Positions 1 through 5,482 of a stretch of 6,053 nucleotides of DNA are shown piece after piece. Source of the DNA: an uncultured Phascolarctobacterium sp. (lineage in GTDB: Bacteria; Bacillota; Negativicutes; Acidaminococcales; Acidaminococcaceae); contig CAMFET010000058.1 of assembly GCA_945949475.1 (NCBI GenBank), positions 1 to 6,053 of the forward strand, given 5' to 3'. The translations under genes were made by a program, and so were the position numbers. Under the pieces are notes generated by a model. The model saw only the letters and a list, made by a program, of their open reading frames with translations, did not search any database and had not been told where the DNA came from. Position 1 is the first letter of the stretch; every line of letters begins with the position of its first letter.

Positions 1-444
1 ACCGCTCTTATCACGGTACAGCTTTACCCACACCAGCTGGCCCTCGGATACGTGGCCACGCATTTGACTATAGGGCAAAAACACACCACGCTCTGCACCA
101 ATATCCACAAAGCCGCCATCACGAGTAACGCTAATTACACGTACATAACCCAGCTGGCCTTCGCGCATCTTGGGCAGCTTCATGCTGGCAGTCAAGCGCT
201 TGCTGGGGTCCAGGTATAAATAAACCTTAACCTCATCGCCCTCCTTAACTTCGGCAGTTTGCTGCAGCTTATGCAGCAAAATATCGTCGTCCGTATTGCC
301 GGTGCCACCATCAAGGAAAGCGCCCATTTCACCTAAGCGCACCACCTTTAAGGTCACCACATCACCAGGACGGTATTTGGTATTATTTTGAATCACCACG
401 GGCTTTTTCGTAAATTTGCCCATAGGTTTTTTATTATTCAGCAT
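1..444 (-). CDS. cvfB: CvfB/YitL-like S1 RNA-binding protein (C-terminus cut by window edge)
   Basis: The first 148 codons of a gene that leaves the window at base 1. Two S1-type (OB-fold) segments follow one another. The first covers about residues 27–88 (GDVVTLKVVRLGEMGAFLD, then a DDILL loop and a strand VKVYLYLD). The second starts near residue 96 (GQLGYVRVISVTRDGGFVDI, then RGVFLPYSQM) and is cut. This order, with the LYLDPSKRLTAS stretch closing domain 1, is typical of the CvfB/YitL family, usually about 280 residues with several S1 domains and a C-terminal winged helix. Family members bind RNA and affect virulence-factor expression in Staphylococcus; the role here is inferred. I chose the ATG at 444, inside the end of rsfS, because GGAGA at 451–455 lies 6 nt upstream. 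The in-frame ATG at 423 has no ribosome site. The 11-nt overlap with rsfS suggests translational coupling. Confidence 0.82.
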   Translation of the reverse strand, partial: MLNNKKPMGKFTKKPVVIQNNTKYRPGDVVTLKVVRLGEMGAFLDGGTGNTDDDILLHKLQQTAEVKEGDEVKVYLYLDPSKRLTASMKLPKMREGQLGYVRVISVTRDGGFVDIGAERGVFLPYSQMRGHVSEGQLVWVKLYRDKSG

Positions 445-793
445 CTTCACTCTCCACAAAAGCTTCGGAGGGAGCATCGGCCCACAGCTGCTCCAAATTA
501 TAGAAATCGCGCTCTTCCTCTAAGAAAATGTGGGCAACTACATCGCCGTAATCCAAAAGCACCCAACGAGAATCGGCATAGCCTTCCTTATGGGTGGGGA
601 ATACACCTGCTTCTCCCAGCTTATCTTCAATATTATCAGCAATAGTGCGCACCAGAGTGGTGTTGCTAGCACTGCAAATTACATAATAGTCGGTTACCGG
701 GGACAAGCCCTCCATATTCAAAAGTAAAATATCCTTAGCCTTTTTATCGCTGGCAGCAGCGGCAATTTTAGTTGCTAATGCTTTAGTTTCCAT
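434..793 (-). CDS. rsfS: Ribosomal silencing factor RsfS (Iojap/DUF143 family)
   Basis: A complete 119-residue protein, normal for the family (about 105–120). RsfS binds ribosomal protein uL14 on the free 50S subunit and blocks joining with 30S, lowering translation in starvation or stationary phase. Family landmarks are visible: an N-terminal helix with DKKAKDILLLN (16–26), the DYYVICSASN strand (35–44), W77, LDYGDVVAHIF (80–90), an E-x-R-x-FY segment (94–98 region) and LEQLWADAP (100–108). The acidic tail ESEDAE is variable in the family. The ATG at 793 is preceded by a strong AAGGAGGA site (about 801–808) with 7 nt spacing. The gene lies 39 nt after the LCP gene and overlaps the S1-protein start by 11 nt. 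The neighbourhood yqeK–rsfS is widely conserved in Firmicutes, which supports the call. Confidence 0.96.
   Translation of the reverse strand: METKALATKIAAAASDKKAKDILLLNMEGLSPVTDYYVICSASNTTLVRTIADNIEDKLGEAGVFPTHKEGYADSRWVLLDYGDVVAHIFLEEERDFYNLEQLWADAPSEAFVESEDAE
451..455 (-). promoter_or_regulatory. Ribosome binding site for the S1-domain gene, inside rsfS
   Basis: GGAGA on the minus strand lies 6 nt before the ATG at 444 and is embedded in the last codons of rsfS. It decides the start: the later in-frame ATG at 423 is preceded only by AATAAAAAACCT, which has no Shine-Dalgarno match. Confidence 0.7.
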
Positions 794-832
794 GTAAAAT
801 CCTCCTTTTTCTGCTCGTCTTACTTATACTTG

Positions 833-1915
833 TTACTTCTTGTCACTATTTTTTTCACGATATATTTGCTCCCTATCCTTGGGCTGCAAATGCTCGCGTG
901 GTGCTTCTTCCTCAGTTTTAGCTTCATCCTCGGCCTTTTCCTTAATATAGGGTATACCCAGCTCGTCCAAGGATTTATTCACCGATGCTCTGTCGGCCGA
1001 CCAATAGCTAACGCCACTGGAATCATCAAATTTACCATAAAGCATACAGCTGCGCATTTTTTCGTCCCCAAAAAGCTTAAAGCTGTTGGCAGCCTTGAGC
1101 ATGGTCAAGGTATTCAAATCTGTTTGAATATATTTTTCCAAGGTTGTCAAAAGGCTACTTATTTTGGTTACATTTTGCACAGAAAACATTTGCTCTGCTG
1201 CAGCCTTAAGGAATTTTTGTTGACGCTGCACACGTCCAATATCACCCAGCTCATCACTGCGAAAACGCACATATTTACCTGCTGTAGCACCATCCATATG
1301 CTGGTAGCCATGCTTAATATCTATTACTAAATTAGCGTAAGGATCTTCGTAATGCATATCCTTATCCACATAAATATCTACGCCGCCAATCAAATTAACC
1401 ACATCAATAAAGCCACGCCAATCGGCCAAGCAGTAATAATGAATGGGCACCCTTAGCAAATTGGCCACGGTTTGCTTAGCCATCACAGCGCCGCCATAGG
1501 CAAACGCTGCATTGATTTTATCAGGGTCCTTATGCCCCGGCAAAATCACCTTGGTATCGCGCGGAATCGACAGCAATGATACCAAGCTCTTTTCTGGATC
1601 AAAGCTTAAAAGAATAATGGCATCCGTACGCTTGGGTTCATATTCTGCAGCCTCACTATCGCCATCATCAATACCCAAAAGCAGCACATTTATACGTTCA
1701 TTAAGCTTTTCATCCTTGCGGATGGTATCATCGGCAGCAGCCACTACATTTCGTTGGGGCGGATTAATAAAAGTATCATAAATCCAGACACTGCCCCAAA
1801 ACATTCCGGCCACAAATAAACCCACTATCAATAAGAGGCACAGCAATCTTCCCCAGCGCAGCTTGCGTTTTTTGTGGCGAGGAGGTCTTTGCTCATCGTT
1901 TTGCATATCTTCCAT
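833..1915 (-). CDS. LytR-CpsA-Psr (LCP) family cell-wall glycopolymer ligase
   Basis: A complete 360-residue membrane-anchored enzyme. LCP proteins transfer undecaprenyl-phosphate-linked glycopolymers (teichoic acid, capsule or similar) onto peptidoglycan, outside the cytoplasmic membrane. Residues 1–22 are strongly basic and cytoplasmic, one membrane helix spans about 23–46, and a linker leads to the LCP domain (about 74–245). Conserved marks include LLLGID (78–83), KRTDAI (95–100), SIPRD (116–120), KINAAFAYGG (133–142), GGVD (177–180) and the RFRSDELGDIGRVQRQQ block (217–233). Their Asp and Arg residues bind the lipid pyrophosphate and Mg2+ in characterised members. The last 35 residues or so are very charged (KEKAEDEAKTEEEAPR) and probably disordered. 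The ATG at 1915 follows GGGAG (1922–1926) by 6 nt. It lies 18 nt after yqeK. The old name 'LytR transcriptional attenuator' is a misannotation of this family. The acceptor polymer is unknown. Confidence 0.94.
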   Translation of the reverse strand: MEDMQNDEQRPPRHKKRKLRWGRLLCLLLIVGLFVAGMFWGSVWIYDTFINPPQRNVVAAADDTIRKDEKLNERINVLLLGIDDGDSEAAEYEPKRTDAIILLSFDPEKSLVSLLSIPRDTKVILPGHKDPDKINAAFAYGGAVMAKQTVANLLRVPIHYYCLADWRGFIDVVNLIGGVDIYVDKDMHYEDPYANLVIDIKHGYQHMDGATAGKYVRFRSDELGDIGRVQRQQKFLKAAAEQMFSVQNVTKISSLLTTLEKYIQTDLNTLTMLKAANSFKLFGDEKMRSCMLYGKFDDSSGVSYWSADRASVNKSLDELGIPYIKEKAEDEAKTEEEAPREHLQPKDREQIYREKNSDKK

Positions 1916-1933
1916 AAAGTACTCCCTGCCAAA

Positions 1934-2509
1934 TTACTTTGTTTTTGCTGCTAAAATCAGCTCATTGTAGCCTCTTATGCAATGAGGATGAATTAAAAGC
2001 CCACCCTCCAGCAAATAGCAAATAGTATTGCTATAAGCCAGCAGCATGGCCTTATCCAAATCCTTACGCGCCAGCTTGCGCAGCTCCTCCACACCGGGAA
2101 AATCGCGACCCGGCTCAATCATATCTGCCAAATACACTACCTTAGCCAGCTTGCTCATGCCATCAATACCAGTGGTGTGGTACATTATTCCATCCAGAAT
2201 CTCCTGATCTGCCACGCCATACTTATGCATAGCATTATACACGCCCAGCTTGGCATGGAGCAAAATCGGCTGATGCATTTCTATCGCATCAATGGGTAAG
2301 CCCAGCTCTTGACATTTAGCAACGCTGTCCTTGCTAGCCACCTCGCGACCGCAGTCATGCAGCAAGGCAGACACAGCAATTTTTTCTTTAGGCAGTCCGT
2401 GGACTTCTGCCAGCTTCAGGGCTGTTTCGTACACATTTACAGAATGCTTATAGCGCTTGCCAGGAATGCTATCCTTAAGTAATGCCTGCATTTCCTCCAA
2501 TGTCATCAT
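1934..2509 (-). CDS. yqeK: YqeK, HD-domain symmetrical Ap4A hydrolase
   Basis: A complete 191-residue cytosolic metal-dependent phosphohydrolase. YqeK proteins split diadenosine tetraphosphate (Ap4A) into two ADP, clearing a stress dinucleotide. Metal and substrate residues of the family are present: RYKHS (19–23, His22), the LLHDCGRE HD motif (49–56, His51-Asp52), LLHAKLG (83–89, His85), MYHTTG (109–114, His111), and VYLADMIEPGRDFPG (125–139, Asp129), the last being a YqeK hallmark. The length is usual for the family. The first of two tandem ATGs is used because AGGAG lies 9 nt before it and 12 nt before the second. Only 1 nt separates it from the nadD stop, and the ribosome site lies inside the nadD coding end, so translation is probably coupled. 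Pairing with nadD is common across Firmicutes. Confidence 0.96.
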   Translation of the reverse strand: MMTLEEMQALLKDSIPGKRYKHSVNVYETALKLAEVHGLPKEKIAVSALLHDCGREVASKDSVAKCQELGLPIDAIEMHQPILLHAKLGVYNAMHKYGVADQEILDGIMYHTTGIDGMSKLAKVVYLADMIEPGRDFPGVEELRKLARKDLDKAMLLAYSNTICYLLEGGLLIHPHCIRGYNELILAAKTK

Positions 2510-2510
2510 C

Positions 2511-3134
2511 TTATCTATCTCCTGTTACACAACCATATAAACCATGCTCATAAATATATTCTTCCACTTGTGCGGGCACCAGTCCTGCCAAGCTTTGTCC
2601 TTGGCGCAAACGCGTGCGAATTTCGGTGGAGGAAATAGCGTAAACCGGCGTATCCAAAAGCAACACTCTTTCCCGCGCACGCTGACCTAAATGACGCACC
2701 AGCTCCTCCATGGCATCCTCGTAGCCCGGACGCCACACCGCCACAAAGCGCGTCAGCTCCAACATTTCTTCAATATTATGCCAGGTGTGCAGCTGGGCCA
2801 CGCTGTCAGCACCAATAATAAAATGCAGCTCCTTATCAGGATAAAGGTTATGTAGCTGACGAATCGTATCGATGGTATAGGAAACACCACTACGCTTAAG
2901 CTCCATATCCGACACAATAAAGTGAGGATTATCTGCCACAGCCAGCTTCGTCATGGCATAGCGGTCCTGGGCCGGTGCAAAATCCTGTCCCAGCTTGTGC
3001 GGCGGCACATAAGCAGGAATAAAGATAATTTTTTCTAAATCCATGCTCTGAAACACATGCTCCGCCATCCGCAGATGTCCAATATGAATGGGATCAAAGG
3101 TCCCGCCTAAAATGCCCAAGCTCTTGCCAGCCAC
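2511..3134 (-). CDS. nadD: Nicotinate-nucleotide adenylyltransferase NadD
   Basis: A complete cytosolic enzyme that joins ATP and nicotinate mononucleotide to give deamido-NAD plus pyrophosphate, the step before NAD synthetase. With a GTG start at 3134 it has 207 residues, typical for NadD. Visible motifs in that numbering are GGTFDPIHIGH (10–20; nucleotidyltransferase HxGH motif), PAYVPPHK (40–47), HFIIGADS (104–111), TWHN (117–120) and the ISSTEIR block (167–173; ISSTxIR nucleotide-binding motif). A start at the ATG at 3140 would add Met-Ala, but the AGGGAGG ribosome site (3141–3147) touches that ATG directly, while it lies 6 nt from the GTG. NadD follows a small membrane-protein gene by 61 nt and precedes yqeK by 1 nt. 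No residues are missing and base composition resembles the neighbours. Confidence 0.96.
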   Translation of the reverse strand: MAGKSLGILGGTFDPIHIGHLRMAEHVFQSMDLEKIIFIPAYVPPHKLGQDFAPAQDRYAMTKLAVADNPHFIVSDMELKRSGVSYTIDTIRQLHNLYPDKELHFIIGADSVAQLHTWHNIEEMLELTRFVAVWRPGYEDAMEELVRHLGQRARERVLLLDTPVYAISSTEIRTRLRQGQSLAGLVPAQVEEYIYEHGLYGCVTGDR

Positions 3135-3140
3135 AGCCAT

Positions 3141-3147
3141 CCTCCCT
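3141..3147 (-). promoter_or_regulatory. Ribosome binding site of nadD
   Basis: AGGGAGG on the minus strand abuts the ATG at 3140 with no spacer but sits 6 nt from an in-frame GTG at 3134. The usual 5–9 nt spacing therefore favours the GTG as initiator. Confidence 0.7.
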
Positions 3148-3195
3148 CATGCCCTTGCAAAAAATGGCACTCCATTATCTTATCATATTATTATA

Positions 3196-3408
3196 TCAAT
3201 TACTAAAGTATTCCACAACCTTTTGCAGCAGAATTATTACTAAAACCAGCAAAAGCACTAACATAGAACGGTCGCGCAAATCAAAACGTGTCTTGGGCTT
3301 GCGCAAAAAAGCCAGCCCAGCCTGCAGGTATTCACGATAGCTACTAATATGCTTTTGCTCTGTCCGCTTACAGGAAGGCATATCCCGTAAATAGTTTTTT
3401 CTGCTCAT
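3196..3408 (-). CDS. Small basic single-pass membrane protein, unknown function
   Basis: A 70-residue protein that I do not recognise. Residues 1–47 are hydrophilic and very basic, with about thirteen Lys/Arg including RKPKTRFDLRDR (36–47). A short hydrophobic stretch follows (MLVLLLVLVIILL, 49–61), possibly extending to Phe68, and the chain ends two residues later at FSN. By the positive-inside rule the N-terminal part would face the cytoplasm, with the protein tail-anchored. There is one cysteine (Cys13) and no enzymatic motif. The ATG at 3408 is chosen because GAGG (3414–3417) lies 5 nt upstream; an in-frame TTG at 3423 has no suitable site. It is the first gene after the transporter terminator and 61 nt before nadD, so it probably leads the nadD operon. 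Support for it being real is its position, its ribosome site and the membrane-protein-like composition; without homologues the call stays moderate. Confidence 0.6.
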   Translation of the reverse strand: MSRKNYLRDMPSCKRTEQKHISSYREYLQAGLAFLRKPKTRFDLRDRSMLVLLLVLVIILLQKVVEYFSN

Positions 3409-3446
3409 GCTAACCTCGCCCAATAGTACCCAGCTTTATTCATCAA

Positions 3447-3460
3447 TTGTAATTTGTAAT
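3447..3460 (-). repeat. Short AT-rich tandem repeat (2 x 7 nt)
   Basis: On the minus strand ATTACAA occurs twice in a row, preceded by the related GAATTATGG and followed by TTGATG. It sits in the leader region of the small membrane-protein gene. Such a short repeat may be chance; it could also be a remnant of a dispersed intergenic repeat. No function is assigned. Confidence 0.3.
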
Positions 3461-3498
3461 TCCATAATTCGTAGCTCATCACGCTAGCGCTACATCAT

Positions 3499-3532
3499 GA
3501 AAAAGACAGTAGCTAGGGCCACTGTCTTTTTT
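3499..3532 (-). terminator. Rho-independent terminator of the efflux operon (possibly bidirectional)
   Basis: A perfect 10-bp stem (AAAAGACAGT at 3501–3510 pairing with ACTGTCTTTT at 3521–3530) encloses a 10-nt loop and can be extended by A-U at 3500/3531 and G-U at 3499/3532. Read on the minus strand, the stem ends in a run of T, as in an intrinsic terminator, about 37 nt after the permease stop codon. Because the stem is flanked by A on one side and T on the other, it would also work on the plus strand, although no plus-strand gene is seen to its left. It separates the transporter operon from the nadD cluster. Confidence 0.85.
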
Positions 3533-3568
3533 CGCTTCTCTATATTTTATTATACTATATTTTGCCTT

Positions 3569-4783
3569 TTATTCATAGCGCAAAGCGTCGATGGGGTCTA
3601 ACAGTGCTGCCTTACGGGCAGGGTAGATACCAAAGAAGAGGCCAATGCCGATGGAAAAAACCACGGCGATGATGATGGCCCACAGCGAAATCACAGTATT
3701 CCAGCCTGCAAAATAGCTGATGGCGAAGGATGCGCCCACGCCTAACAGCACGCCCAGGCCACCGCCCACAATGCCGATAACCATCGCTTCGAGTAAAAAT
3801 TGCAGCAAAATATTATTATAAGTTGCACCCAAAGCCTTGCGGATACCTATTTCGCGCGTACGCTCCGTAACGGATACCAGCATAATATTCATGATGCCGA
3901 TGCCGCCCACCAAGAGGGAGATGGCCGCAATGCAGCCTAGCAGCATGGTAATGCTATTAGCCGTTTCCATCATCGTTTCCATGATAGCTGCCATATTGCG
4001 CACGGTGAAGTCGTCGTAATTTCCCGCTTTAATCTTGTGGCGATTGCGCAGCACCTGCTCCGCCTCAGCCTGTACATCGTTAATAATATTCTCATTTTCG
4101 GCCTGCAGCGTCACTCTTTGCACATAGGTGATGCCCATCATGCGATTTTGAGCAGTGGTCAGGGGAATGTAAACCACATCGTCCTGGTCCTGACCCATGC
4201 CGCTTTGGCCCTTGCTCTTGAGCACGCCAATTACCTGAAAGGGAGCCTTATTAACGCGCATCATTTTGCCCACGGGCTCACCCTCGGGGAAAAGACTTTC
4301 GGCTACCGTGGAGCCGATAACAGCCACTCTGCTACGGCTATTTAAATCCTTATTGTTAAAAATGCGTCCATCCTCAAGCTCCAAACTTTGGATGTCAAAA
4401 TTACTAGGTGTGGTACCCTCTACGCGGCTGGTCCAGTTTTGATTGCCGGCCACCAGCTGATAGCTTTTGTTAACGCTAGCGCTCATGCGCGCAACGCCAT
4501 CCACCTGCTTCATAATGGCCTCGGCATCCTCATAGGTCAGCTTGGCACCCTCGCCCGCAGCTAAGCGAGCACCGGTAGCAGTGCGACCGCCGGAGGTGAT
4601 CACCAACAGGTTGCTGCCTAGCTTGGAAATATTATTCTTAATATTTTCCTTTACACCAAAGCCCAGGCTCACCATGGCGATAACTGCGCCCACGCCGATG
4701 ATAATGCCTAAAAGCGTCAAAAAGGTGCGCAGCTTGTTGGAAATCATGCCATCGAGAGCCATTTTAATAGATTCGTTGAACAT
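3569..4783 (-). CDS. MacB/FtsX-type ABC transporter permease
   Basis: A complete 404-residue inner-membrane subunit of an efflux pump. The layout is that of the MacB superfamily: a first membrane helix (about 21–43, within FLTLLGIIIGVGAVIAMVSL), a large extracytoplasmic MacB-PCD-like domain (about 45–270), then three helices (about 278–305, 326–355, 366–388). The conserved cytoplasmic loop ERTREIGIRKALGA (307–320) is the coupling segment that meets the ATPase. The C-terminus PARKAALLDPIDALRYE (388–404) is a family signature. The length matches stand-alone YknZ/MacB permeases that lack a fused ATPase. The ATG at 4783 follows AAGG (4791–4794) by 7 nt, and that site overlaps the ATPase stop codon, so the two are probably translated together. 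MacB-type pumps act as mechanotransmission devices moving substrate already outside the membrane. The substrate (macrolide, peptide, lipid or toxin) cannot be deduced. Confidence 0.94.
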   Translation of the reverse strand: MFNESIKMALDGMISNKLRTFLTLLGIIIGVGAVIAMVSLGFGVKENIKNNISKLGSNLLVITSGGRTATGARLAAGEGAKLTYEDAEAIMKQVDGVARMSASVNKSYQLVAGNQNWTSRVEGTTPSNFDIQSLELEDGRIFNNKDLNSRSRVAVIGSTVAESLFPEGEPVGKMMRVNKAPFQVIGVLKSKGQSGMGQDQDDVVYIPLTTAQNRMMGITYVQRVTLQAENENIINDVQAEAEQVLRNRHKIKAGNYDDFTVRNMAAIMETMMETANSITMLLGCIAAISLLVGGIGIMNIMLVSVTERTREIGIRKALGATYNNILLQFLLEAMVIGIVGGGLGVLLGVGASFAISYFAGWNTVISLWAIIIAVVFSIGIGLFFGIYPARKAALLDPIDALRYE

Positions 4784-4787
4784 GAAA

Positions 4788-4794
4788 TCACCTT
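4788..4794 (-). promoter_or_regulatory. Permease ribosome site overlapping the ATPase stop codon
   Basis: AAGGTGA on the minus strand serves as Shine-Dalgarno site for the permease, and its last three bases are the TGA stop of the ATPase gene. The arrangement suggests that ribosomes ending the ATPase can reinitiate on the permease, keeping the subunits in balance. Confidence 0.65.
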
Positions 4795-5468
4795 CTTTCG
4801 TCGCTTACCAGCTTGCCGTCGCGCATTACCAAAATACGCTTCGTTTGCTCGGCAATATCGGGCTCATGGGTAACCATAACCACGGTTTTGCCTTGCTCGT
4901 TTAAATATTTAAAGATATCCATAATCTCGTAGCTGGACTTAGTATCAAGATTACCCGTGGGCTCATCCGCCATAATAATGGCCGGATTATTGATGAGCGC
5001 TCTAGCAATGGCTACACGCTGACGCTGGCCACCGCTCATCTCCATCGGCTTATGCTCTAGGCGCGCGCCCAGCCCTACGGCCTCTAGCGCTTTTTTGGCT
5101 CGCTCCATGCGCTCCTCTTCCTCCACGCCAGCATAAACAAGGGGCAGTGCCACATTGGCCTGTGCAGTAAGCTTGCTGAGCAGATTAAAGTTTTGAAAAA
5201 CAAAGCCAATTTTGGCATTTCTCGTATGAGCTAGCTCATCATCATTATAACCAGCAATTTCCTTGCCATCTAAATAATACTCACCGCTGGTAGGCCGATC
5301 CAAGCAGCCCAAAATATTCATCATCGTGGATTTACCACTGCCGGAAGGTCCCATGATGGCGGTAAATTCGCCAAAATCAATGCTTACATTCACATGGTCC
5401 AGAGCATGAACAATGCTGTCACCCATGATATAGGTTTTCATAATATCCTTAAGCTGGATAACTGCCAT
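4788..5468 (-). CDS. ABC transporter ATPase of a MacAB/YknXYZ-type pump
   Basis: A complete 226-residue nucleotide-binding subunit that powers the permease encoded next to it. All ABC motifs are intact in ATG numbering: Walker A GPSGSGKST (40–48), Q-loop Gln92 (FVFQNFNLL), signature MSGGQRQR (144–151; Met in place of the usual Leu), Walker B IIMADEP (164–170), D-loop GNLD (172–175) and H-loop His201 (MVTHEP). The sequence around Walker A (MMNILGCLDRPTSGEYYLDG) is characteristic of the LolD/MacB/YknY subfamily. The start is placed at the ATG at 5468, since AAGGAG (5477–5482) is 8 nt upstream; a GTG at 5477 in the same frame lies inside that ribosome site and cannot use it. The gene starts 12 nt after the adaptor stop and ends 4 nt before the permease. 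Confidence 0.95.
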   Translation of the reverse strand: MAVIQLKDIMKTYIMGDSIVHALDHVNVSIDFGEFTAIMGPSGSGKSTMMNILGCLDRPTSGEYYLDGKEIAGYNDDELAHTRNAKIGFVFQNFNLLSKLTAQANVALPLVYAGVEEEERMERAKKALEAVGLGARLEHKPMEMSGGQRQRVAIARALINNPAIIMADEPTGNLDTKSSYEIMDIFKYLNEQGKTVVMVTHEPDIAEQTKRILVMRDGKLVSDERR

Positions 5469-5476
5469 TTCCCTCA

Positions 5477-5482
5477 CTCCTT
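5477..5482 (-). promoter_or_regulatory. Ribosome binding site of the ABC ATPase gene
   Basis: AAGGAG on the minus strand overlaps the TAA stop of the adaptor gene by two bases and lies 8 nt before the ATG at 5468. It rules out the GTG at 5477, whose first base is the last G of the site. Confidence 0.7.

Noticed and set aside
830..1330. A 166-codon open frame on the plus strand
   Set aside because: It lies antisense to the LCP gene, whose motifs are unmistakable in the minus frame. The plus-strand protein shows no family features and no proper ribosome site.
833..1915. Calling the LCP gene a transcriptional regulator (LytR)
   Set aside because: There is no DNA-binding domain. The protein has a basic cytoplasmic tip, one membrane helix and an extracellular LCP catalytic domain, so it is an envelope enzyme.
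2548..2736. A 62-codon minus-strand frame within nadD
   Set aside because: It is an alternative frame of the nadD coding region. The nadD frame carries the conserved motifs, and nothing supports a second product.
3423..3446. TTGATG and TACTAT as a promoter for the small membrane-protein gene
   Set aside because: The spacing is 12 nt, far below the usual 16–18, and both hexamers are poor matches.
3549..3554. A perfect TATAAT on the minus strand just before the terminator
   Set aside because: No -35-like hexamer lies 16–18 nt upstream and there is no TGn extension. A transcript from it would be stopped at once at 3532–3499. The region is simply AT-rich.
4037..4904. Plus-strand open frames opposite the permease and ATPase start
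   Set aside because: They are shadows of the MacB-type permease and ABC ATPase codons, with no domain, ribosome site or promoter.
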